From Allobogoriella deserti (GTDB lineage: Bacteria > Actinomycetota > Actinomycetes > Actinomycetales > Actinomycetaceae), in the NCBI RefSeq assembly GCF_042680605.1, contig NZ_JBHUEE010000013.1, positions 5,054 through 69,053 of the forward strand: a stretch of 64,000 nucleotides of DNA. The letters run 5' to 3'. How positions within the stretch are numbered: position 1 is the first letter of the stretch; every line of letters begins with the position of its first letter. The notes under the pieces are model-generated. The model did not search any database and was not told the origin of the DNA. It was given only the letters and a program-made list of their open reading frames with translations. Of the stretch, positions 33,151-39,716 are shown piece after piece. Made by a program: the position numbers and the translations under genes.

Positions 33151-34920
33151 AGCGACGCGGCTAGAGTCGTCCCTCTCCCAACGCTGGGCCGGGCGCGCCG
33201 CCACGGCACGCCTGGCGCGCAGCGTGCACACGCAGTAGACCGCGGCGTCCCACATGCTCATCGGCCCACGGACGGTGCAGGCCAGGCTCCGTAGGGTGCG
33301 GCGCCCGGTGTCGACCCCCTGCTCGGTCGCGCCACGGCGCACCCGGGCAAGGATGGTGACGAGCGCGGAAGTCGTGCGCGGCACACGGACCCGAACCGGG
33401 GCAGCGGGGGCGAACGACTTCTCTGCGTGGGCAAAGCTGAGGTCGACGTAGACATCGTCGGCCGTCAGTTCGGGGAACGAACCGATCCTCGCGGCTCCTG
33501 CGGAATTGACGGCATAGACCCCGGCGCCCCACAGGGCCGTGGACAGTTCCGGGACACGTGCCCGGGCCCGGTAGTAGGCGCGGACCAGGGGAGCCGCGCC
33601 GTCGGTGTCGTAGACGAACGGCGGCCGGGCCGCAAGCACTCCCGGGCGTCCCAGCACCCGGGCGAGCGTACGGATCGTGGCCGGGGCGAGCTCGATGTCG
33701 GCGTCGAGGAAGACCACCGGATCGGTGATCGCCTCGCGGAGCCCGAGATTCAGCGCCGCCGGCTTCGAGCCTTCCTCAAGCTCGGAGACCCGGACACCGG
33801 GAAAGGCGCGGGCGCGCGTCGCGGTGTCGTCGCGGCAACCGTTGCACACCACGTGCACGTCGAGGCTCCCAGCGGCCGTGGCCGGGGCGAGCGAGGCCAG
33901 CGTCCGCTCGATGACGGAGGCCTCGTTGTAGGCCGGGATGACCACCGACGCGATCGGCCCACGGGCACCCGTGCCGTACCAGGTCGCGCCAGGCAGTTCG
34001 TCCCAGCGGCGTTCGTCGCGCAGGTACGTCAGGCACGTGCGGTGTGAGGCCGACCGCGGCGCGCGCAGCGCGGCCCCCAGTGTCATCGCGGCGCGGTACA
34101 GCCCGGCCCGGCGCGGGGCGTGCTTGCGCATGTAGCGCACCCGGTTGACGGCGAGCAGGGCGTCGAGCTGCGCAGAGGAGCCCGAGCCGCCGAGCCGGTG
34201 CCGCACGACGGCATCGGGGGTGAACTGCACCCGGTAGCCGGCCTCGCGCATACGGCGGCAGTAGTCGGTCTCCTCCGAGTAGAGGAAGAAGCGCTCGTCC
34301 CACTCCCCGACCTCGGCGGCGGCGTCGGCGGAGACGAGGAGGGCGGCGCCGGTCGCCCAGGCCACCGCGTGGGCGCATTCGTACGCACTCGCCGCGCGCA
34401 CCCATTCGGTCAGCCACGCCGGCCGCGGCAGCGGGCCGAGGACAGCGTCGCCGAACGCACGCAGCACGGTGGGCTCGTGGTACAGCGACTCGGCCGGCCG
34501 GCCCTCGCCGTCGAGGATGCGGGGCACGACGATGCCGGCGTCCGGTACTCGGCGGAGCTCGTCGAGCATGGCGCGCACGGCCCCGGGCAGGACCCGCAGG
34601 TCCGGGTTCAGCACCAGGTAGGCCTCCGCCTGACCGGCGTGTTCGAGGCCGGTGTTGACCCCGGCGGCGTAGCCGAGATTGCCGTCGGACGGTACCGCGA
34701 GAACGTCCTCGTGGGTACGGACCACGTCGAGGGTCGCCGATCCGGGCGAGTTGTCGGCGACGATCACGCGCAGCCGCACCTCGCGGGCCTCGTGCCGCAA
34801 CGTCTCCAGCAGCGGGCCGATGTCCGCCGCGCTGTTGTAGGTCACGACGACGGCCGCGACGTCGGCCGGTCCGTCACGGACGAACCGGCCGACGTCGGAC
34901 CCGCGGCTCCGCTCAGCCAT
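33133..34920 (-). CDS. Double GT2 glycosyltransferase
   Basis: This 595-aa protein contains two GT-A domains. The first (about 20-290) has VVTYNSAADIGPLLETL, PSDGNLGYAAGVN and the FLYSEETDYCRRMREAGY block of rhamnosyltransferase-type GT2 enzymes. The second (about 325-560) has SVVIPAYNEASVIERTL, LEEGSKPAALNLGL and VVFLDADIEL. No membrane segment separates them. The two domains could add successive sugars, or one could be inactive. It overlaps WecG upstream by 8 nt and the convergent DUF6492 gene by 18 bp. Confidence 0.88.
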   Translation of the reverse strand: MAERSRGSDVGRFVRDGPADVAAVVVTYNSAADIGPLLETLRHEAREVRLRVIVADNSPGSATLDVVRTHEDVLAVPSDGNLGYAAGVNTGLEHAGQAEAYLVLNPDLRVLPGAVRAMLDELRRVPDAGIVVPRILDGEGRPAESLYHEPTVLRAFGDAVLGPLPRPAWLTEWVRAASAYECAHAVAWATGAALLVSADAAAEVGEWDERFFLYSEETDYCRRMREAGYRVQFTPDAVVRHRLGGSGSSAQLDALLAVNRVRYMRKHAPRRAGLYRAAMTLGAALRAPRSASHRTCLTYLRDERRWDELPGATWYGTGARGPIASVVIPAYNEASVIERTLASLAPATAAGSLDVHVVCNGCRDDTATRARAFPGVRVSELEEGSKPAALNLGLREAITDPVVFLDADIELAPATIRTLARVLGRPGVLAARPPFVYDTDGAAPLVRAYYRARARVPELSTALWGAGVYAVNSAGAARIGSFPELTADDVYVDLSFAHAEKSFAPAAPVRVRVPRTTSALVTILARVRRGATEQGVDTGRRTLRSLACTVRGPMSMWDAAVYCVCTLRARRAVAARPAQRWERDDSSRVALLSEG

Positions 34921-35890
34921 GTCCGCGAGCCATGACAGGACGGCGCAGGGCCAGGTAGGCCGGAGGGCCCTGGATCAGGTACCGGCGGGCCAGGCGCCGC
35001 GGTTCGAGCATGAGCCGCCAGGCCCACTCCAGCCCGGCGTCGGAGATCCACTGCGGGGCCCGGGAGACGCGACCGGCGAGGAAGTCGACGACGGCGCCGA
35101 ATGCCAGCAACGCGCCCGCCCCGGTTCCGGCGCCGAACTCGGCGATCCACCGTTCCTGGCGCGGTTTGCCCAGGCAGACCACGAGAATGTCGGTACCGGC
35201 AGCCCGGATCTCGGCGGCAAGCTCGGCGCTGCCGGACGCGGAGTCGAGCACGCGCCGTTCGGGCGTCCAATGACCGCTCAGCCGCAGGCTCGGCCAGTCG
35301 GCGGCGACCCGGCTGCGCAACGCGGCGCCGACCTCGGGCATCCCGCCGAGCACTCCGACCGAGACGCCGGTGGCTGTGGCCATGTCGAGAACGGGGGCGA
35401 TGAGGTCGGAGCCGGAGAGCTTCGGGAACTCGGTGCCGGTCAGGCGCCGGGCGTGGTGGGCGATCGGCGCCCCATCGATGAGATTGAGCCACTCGACCGG
35501 ATCAGTCGCGGTGATCTGCCGACCGACGTCCCCGGAGCGCGTGCCGAAATGGTGGATGTGGTCGAGGTTGATCGAGACGACGCCGAGCGGTCGGGCGCCA
35601 CGGTGGGCCGCGGCGTCGGCGATGAGCGCCAGGGCCCGCTCCTGGTCGACGAGGTGGGTCCGTACCCCGCCGGTGAGGACCCACAGCACGCCATCGGTCA
35701 GGTCGTGCGGTGGAAACTCCGGGGTCGGTGGCAACGCCGCGGGTGCCGGCTTGACCGGTGCCGCGGGTGGCGCCGTCGCCGGCGTCACTGTTGTGAGGGG
35801 GACAGGATCCGAAAGTCTCGTCGCCGAGACCGCTGCCGGAGCGGGCGGGGCGGGCACGGAGAGGATCTCAGGGTGGACGGTGTCAGTCAT
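34913..35890 (-). CDS. WecG/TagA/CpsF family glycosyltransferase
   Basis: This 325-aa protein has a Pro/Ala-rich N terminus of about 60 residues, then the family domain. Diagnostic blocks are SGSDLIAPVLDMA, VGVLGGMPEVGAAL, VVCLGKPRQERWI and FGAVVDFLAG. The C-terminal GLEWAWRLMLEPRRLARRY would hold it at the membrane. These enzymes add N-acetylmannosamine-type sugars to a lipid-linked N-acetylglucosamine. The ATG at 35890 shares one base with the previous stop (TGATG). It probably performs the second step of glycan assembly after the glycosylphosphotransferase. Confidence 0.9.
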   Translation of the reverse strand: MTDTVHPEILSVPAPPAPAAVSATRLSDPVPLTTVTPATAPPAAPVKPAPAALPPTPEFPPHDLTDGVLWVLTGGVRTHLVDQERALALIADAAAHRGARPLGVVSINLDHIHHFGTRSGDVGRQITATDPVEWLNLIDGAPIAHHARRLTGTEFPKLSGSDLIAPVLDMATATGVSVGVLGGMPEVGAALRSRVAADWPSLRLSGHWTPERRVLDSASGSAELAAEIRAAGTDILVVCLGKPRQERWIAEFGAGTGAGALLAFGAVVDFLAGRVSRAPQWISDAGLEWAWRLMLEPRRLARRYLIQGPPAYLALRRPVMARGHG

Positions 35891-37401
35891 CAGTAAGCCC
35901 CTTCGGGGCGCACCACGACGTTGACGGTGCGCCACATGAGGATGAGGTCGTTGAGGAGGGACCAGTTCTCGACGTAGTGGAGATCGAGCCGGACGCTCTG
36001 TTCCCAGGCGAGGTCACTGCGGCCACTGACCTGCCAGGGGCCCGTGATGCCAGGGCGCACGTACAGCCGGCGCACCACCGAGCCGTCGTAGGCGGTGACT
36101 TCGCTGGGCAACGGCGGCCGTGGGCCGACGACGCTCATGTCACCGCGCAGCACGTTCCAGAACTGGGGAAGCTCGTCGAGCGAGTAGCGCCGCAGGATCC
36201 GCCCGACTCGGGTGATCCGCGGATCGTCCTTGAGCTTGAACAGCGGCCCGGCACCGTCGTTGCGGTCGAGCAGCATGGCGCGGTCCTGCTCGGCGCGCGC
36301 CGTCATGGTGCGGAACTTGACCATGCGGAACGTGCGCCCGTCCCGGCCCACACGGTCCTGCCAGAACAGCACGGGTCCCGGTGAGTCGAGGCGGATCGCG
36401 AGGGCGAGCAGCGGTGTGACAGCGGCGATCGGGACGAGGGCGAGCGTCGCCACGGCGATGTCGAACGCCCGCTTGATGATGTGCTGGCCGCCGTCGTAGG
36501 TGGGGATGCGCACCCGGACGAGCGGCAGGCCCTCGACATCCTGCAGTGAGATCCGCGGCTCCGCGACGTCGGTGAGGCCGTGCGAGAGGACCAGCTCGGC
36601 GGCCGTTCCTTCGAGCTGCCAGGCCAGGCGCTTGACGAAGCGGGGGTCGGAGTACGGGCGGCTGCCGACGACGATGGTGTCCGCCCCGAGCCGGGCGGCC
36701 TCGGCGGCCACCGCCGCGGGGTCCGCCGGCGTGGCGCTGTCGAGCACCACTGAGCCGACGAGCAGGTAACCGCTCGACCCGTCGTTGCCGAGAAACTCGG
36801 CGATGGTGTCGATGTCGGACCGGGACCCGACGACGACGGCGTGCGCCACCGCCCGCGAGGTGCGGCGCTGACGCAGCAGCCACTGCCGCCAGCACCACCG
36901 TCCGGCCACCAGACCGATCAGGCCGAGCGGGAGCGCGAGGAGCACGTAGGGCCGCAGTCCCGCCTGCCCTGCGACGACGAATCCGCACCCGAGCAGCCCG
37001 AAGGTCAGCAACGTGGCACGAACCAGCCGCGTGTACTCCAGTGCCCCGGACCCCGTGAGCTGGGGGGAACGCGTACCGGTGAACTTCAGCAGGCCGAGCC
37101 AGCACAGCACCACCAGGACGCCGGCGATCAGCAATCCGGCCTCGAGCTCGCCGATCTGCGCGGCGAGAGCGAGCGTCGCGGTGACCGCGCCGGTGATGAC
37201 GGCTGAGTCCGTCAACTCCAAGCGACGGGCGTACCGGCGTTCCCACCGTCGCCGCCGCAGCAGGCTCGCCGTCTCGCGGGGGGAGGCCGCGCCGGCGACC
37301 ACACTGGGCTCGGGCCGCTGTTGCGGCGAACGCAGGCGCCGCGGCGGCCGCAGCAGCGGCTTCTGTGCCGGCGCCGGCGACGCGTGGGCGACGTCCGTCA
37401 T
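35890..37401 (-). CDS. Polyprenyl glycosylphosphotransferase (initiating enzyme)
   Basis: This 503-aa membrane enzyme starts glycan assembly by moving a sugar-1-phosphate to undecaprenyl phosphate. The N-terminal half has four or five membrane segments and a CoA-binding-like domain (AVVVGSRSDIDTIAEFL). The C-terminal bacterial sugar-transferase domain has KRAFDIAVATLAL, FRMVKFRTM, RRYSLDELPQFWNVLRGDMSVVGPRPP and VRPGITGPWQVSGRS. All core motifs are intact. The ATG at 37401 follows a leader with a 10-bp inverted repeat at 37446-37481. It is the first gene of the minus-strand glycan operon. Confidence 0.92.
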   Translation of the reverse strand: MTDVAHASPAPAQKPLLRPPRRLRSPQQRPEPSVVAGAASPRETASLLRRRRWERRYARRLELTDSAVITGAVTATLALAAQIGELEAGLLIAGVLVVLCWLGLLKFTGTRSPQLTGSGALEYTRLVRATLLTFGLLGCGFVVAGQAGLRPYVLLALPLGLIGLVAGRWCWRQWLLRQRRTSRAVAHAVVVGSRSDIDTIAEFLGNDGSSGYLLVGSVVLDSATPADPAAVAAEAARLGADTIVVGSRPYSDPRFVKRLAWQLEGTAAELVLSHGLTDVAEPRISLQDVEGLPLVRVRIPTYDGGQHIIKRAFDIAVATLALVPIAAVTPLLALAIRLDSPGPVLFWQDRVGRDGRTFRMVKFRTMTARAEQDRAMLLDRNDGAGPLFKLKDDPRITRVGRILRRYSLDELPQFWNVLRGDMSVVGPRPPLPSEVTAYDGSVVRRLYVRPGITGPWQVSGRSDLAWEQSVRLDLHYVENWSLLNDLILMWRTVNVVVRPEGAY

Positions 37402-37445
37402 CGCAACCCCCGAGCTCTCGACGACCGCTCGGCGGCTGACCGGGC

Positions 37446-37481
37446 GGCGAGACCGTCCGGTGCGCGCGGAGCGGTCTCGCC
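37446..37481 (-). promoter_or_regulatory. Inverted repeat upstream of the initiating glycosylphosphotransferase
   Basis: GGCGAGACCG (37446-37455) pairs perfectly with CGGTCTCGCC (37472-37481) across a 16-nt spacer. It lies 45 bp before the start codon, and 32 bp from the divergent YciI-like gene. It could be an operator or an mRNA leader hairpin. Confidence 0.45.
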
Positions 37482-37512
37482 GATCTAGAGGCGGGGGAAG
37501 GCGTTTTGATGC

Positions 37513-37893
37513 ATGCCGAGGAGGGCAGATTTCCGCCAGGCTCTCGTTGCTCGCGAGTGGCCGTTGCTCTCTGCCGGCGACGGCGGCGAGGCCGGCCCCG
37601 ACGGTGAGCTCCGGTTCGTCCTCGAGCACACGGCCGGTCCGGCGGCGCCGGCGGGCGGGGTCTTCACCTCACCCACTTTCCCAAGCACCTCGAATTCCCT
37701 CCGGTGCCTGCGGGAACGGGGAATGCTCGTCGCCGGTGGGCCGCTCCCCGACCGGCCGGGAACCGGGATGACGGTGGTGCGGGTGGCCGACCCCCTCGCA
37801 GCCGAGCAGGTCGTCTCCGACGCGCAGCACGAGGACGGCAGCGTGACGTCCGGACTGCTCGACGTGACCGTGCGGCCCTGGCGGTGGCGATGA
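37513..37893 (+). CDS. YciI-like domain protein
   Basis: This 126-aa protein has a C-terminal half that resembles the YCII domain. RCLRERGMLVAGGPLPD near residue 65 matches the conserved GPL block, and GMTVVRVADPLAAEQVVSDA the strand-helix that follows. YCII proteins are small ferredoxin-like folds, some with peroxidase-like or lyase activity, mostly of unknown role. The N-terminal 60 residues are less typical, so the true start may be downstream. It stands alone between the glycan locus and the chorismate mutase. Confidence 0.6.
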   Translation: MPRRADFRQALVAREWPLLSAGDGGEAGPDGELRFVLEHTAGPAAPAGGVFTSPTFPSTSNSLRCLRERGMLVAGGPLPDRPGTGMTVVRVADPLAAEQVVSDAQHEDGSVTSGLLDVTVRPWRWR

Positions 37894-37955
37894 CCTCCGC
37901 CGCCTCGTGCGGTCGGCCCGCCGCGTGCCGACCGCCGGTGCCCGGGACCGGCCGG

Positions 37956-38285
37956 TCAGTCGCGACGCGTGGCGGCGATGTCCTCGTGGTGGCGGATGAC
38001 CTCCTGGACGATGAAGCCCAGGAACTTCTCCGCGAAGACCGGGTCCAGACCTGCCTCCTCCGCGAGCGCCCGAAGCCGTGCGACCTGACGACGCTCACGC
38101 TCCGGATCGGAGGCCGGGAGGCCGAGATCGGCCTTGATGTGCCCTACCTGCTGGGTGCACCGGAACCGCTCGGCGAGCATGTGGACGAGCGCGGCGTCGA
38201 TGTTGTCGATCGTGCGCCGCGCGGCACGCAGCTGGTCCGGGACCCCCGCGGGCTCGTCGCTGCGGTGGGCACTGAGGCTCGTCAT
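37956..38285 (-). CDS. Chorismate mutase (AroQ type)
   Basis: This is a 109-aa all-helical chorismate mutase that makes prephenate for phenylalanine and tyrosine synthesis. The block RRTIDNIDAALVHMLAERFRCTQQVGHIKADLGLPASDPERE contains the conserved Arg of helix 1, and the helix carrying RxxxxxxK (RCTQQVGHIK) is typical. The C terminus IVQEVIRHHEDI completes the fold. The ATG at 38285 is chosen; an in-frame ATG at 38294 would add three residues. No signal peptide is present, so it is the cytosolic form. Confidence 0.9.
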   Translation of the reverse strand: MTSLSAHRSDEPAGVPDQLRAARRTIDNIDAALVHMLAERFRCTQQVGHIKADLGLPASDPERERRQVARLRALAEEAGLDPVFAEKFLGFIVQEVIRHHEDIAATRRD

Positions 38286-38403
38286 GCGCACCATGATGGC
38301 AGGCAGCACCGGGTGGCGTCCGAGACGACCGTCCGCCGGGCCGGGCCCGCGCAGGGCTCGCGTGGCACGTGGCGTGCGGCGCGCGAGGCGTGCGGAGCGC
38401 GGG

Positions 38404-39129
38404 TCAGGCGCCGTAGCGGTCCAGGACGATCTCGACGAGCTCGGCCGGCGGCTCCCCTGCCGCAGTGAGCAACGGCGCGGTGACGACGTCGGCCCCGGAC
38501 CCGGCGGCGAGGTCGGCGAAGTAGCCGGGGGCCAGGAGATAGGTGGCGACGACGACGCGTCCCCCCTCGCCGGCGCCCTCCCGGGCGGCGGCGACCGCCT
38601 CGGCCAGCGGCGGCCTCGCGGCCGAGATGTAGCCGGTGCTCACCGGCCGCCTCAGCATCTCGGCGAGCATGGCGGCGGTCCGCTCGCAGTCCTCGACCGC
38701 CCGGGCGTCCGACGAGCCGGCTGCAGCCAGCACCACGCGGTCCGTGCCCGCCAGGCCCGCCTCGTCCAGGCGCCGCGCCAGCACCTCCACGAGTCGCCGG
38801 TCCGGCCCGAGCGCGCCGGCCAGCTCCGCACCACGGCGCCGCTCGGCCGCCTCGGCGAGATCGACGTGGACGTGGTATCCGGCCGAGAGGAGCAGCGGCA
38901 CGATCCTTACCGGCCGCTCCCCCAGCCCTGCGAGAGAGGCCGGCACGTCGGGTTGCTGCACGTCGACGAACGAGTCCTCGACGTGGACGTGCGGCACCCG
39001 CGAACGAACGGCGTCGACGAGCGCCGCCACGGCCGCTCGGCCGGCCGCCGAGGACGTGCCGTGCGAGCAGGCCAGCAGCGCGGGCGCACCGCCGGGCGCG
39101 GCCTGCCCGTCGGTCCGCTTCTCGGCCAT
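38404..39129 (-). CDS. Sirohydrochlorin chelatase-like protein (CbiX family)
   Basis: This 241-aa protein is a CbiX/SirB-type chelatase, which inserts Fe2+ or Co2+ into sirohydrochlorin. The start LLACSHGTSSAAGRAAVAALV carries the metal-site His, and VRIVPLLLSAGYHVHVDL carries the second His near residue 98. Both are present, as is the C-terminal ATYLLAPGYFADL block. It lies next to nirD and opposite nirB, whose siroheme it would complete. The ATG at 39129 is used; an in-frame GTG at 39135 that overlaps the nirD stop (GTGA) is possible. Confidence 0.88.
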   Translation of the reverse strand: MAEKRTDGQAAPGGAPALLACSHGTSSAAGRAAVAALVDAVRSRVPHVHVEDSFVDVQQPDVPASLAGLGERPVRIVPLLLSAGYHVHVDLAEAAERRRGAELAGALGPDRRLVEVLARRLDEAGLAGTDRVVLAAAGSSDARAVEDCERTAAMLAEMLRRPVSTGYISAARPPLAEAVAAAREGAGEGGRVVVATYLLAPGYFADLAAGSGADVVTAPLLTAAGEPPAELVEIVLDRYGA

Positions 39130-39131
39130 GC

Positions 39132-39533
39132 TCACACCTGTACCTCGATGACCCCGTCCCGCACGCGGACAGGGTACGTCTCCAACGCGAGGCCCTCGTT
39201 GGTGTAGCACCGGCCGGTGAGCAGGTCGTAGACCTCCTTGTGCAGGGGCGACGCCAACGTTGGGCGCTCCTCGCCGTCGACCTCACGCGAGCCGACGATC
39301 CCGCGGGCCATCACGTGGGCGCCCGTGGCGGGATCGCGGTGGGAGACGGCCGTGACCAGACCGTCCGGATCTGCGGCTGTATCGGCACCCGGCAACCGGA
39401 TCAGGGCAACCTGCCGGTCGCCGACGATGGCCGCCTCGCCCCACCCCGGTTCGAGGTCCATGATCCGACAGACGCGGTGCCAGCGTCCGCGCCGAGCGGA
39501 GGTAGATGCCGTCTCGAGCAGTGCACCAGTCAT
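39132..39533 (-). CDS. nirD: Nitrite reductase small subunit
   Basis: This 133-aa Rieske-fold protein is the small subunit of NADH-dependent assimilatory nitrite reductase. The fold blocks WHRVCRIMDLEPGWGEAAIVG and LASPLHKEVYDLLTGRC are visible. The two Cys-His pairs of true Rieske clusters are missing (VSHRDPATGAHVM and SPLHKEV have the His only), as is normal for NirD. It is transcribed away from nirB, an unusual split of the pair, and its upstream region carries phased GlnR-like sites shared with nirB. The ATG at 39533 is chosen because upstream codons run into these sites. Confidence 0.9.
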   Translation of the reverse strand: MTGALLETASTSARRGRWHRVCRIMDLEPGWGEAAIVGDRQVALIRLPGADTAADPDGLVTAVSHRDPATGAHVMARGIVGSREVDGEERPTLASPLHKEVYDLLTGRCYTNEGLALETYPVRVRDGVIEVQV

Positions 39534-39578
39534 GCTGACGACGGTAGGAGCGGAGTGTTTCGGGCCCGCGCGGACCGT

Positions 39579-39671
39579 GTTGCACGGTCGTGAAATTGTC
39601 CTCACAGCCCTTGCGCCCGGCGGTGAAACAGATGTCACGGCGGCGTTACGCCGGGGAGACGGCGGTGAAAT
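39579..39671. promoter_or_regulatory. Phased GlnR-like sites between nirD and nirB
   Basis: Nine 5-bp elements recur every 11 bp: GTTGC at 39579, GTGAA at 39590, CTCAC at 39601, TGCGC at 39612, GTGAA at 39623, GTCAC at 39634, GTTAC at 39645, GAGAC at 39656 and GAAAT at 39667. The core from 39634 to 39671 fits the actinobacterial GlnR pattern of GTNAC and GAAAC elements separated by 6 bp. GlnR is known to control nitrite reductase in this phylum. A candidate -10 for nirB (TAGTCT, 39682-39687) follows. Confidence 0.65.
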
Positions 39672-39716
39672 GGCCCCTCCCTAGTCTCGACGGGCAAGCC
39701 GAGACCGGGAGGGCGC

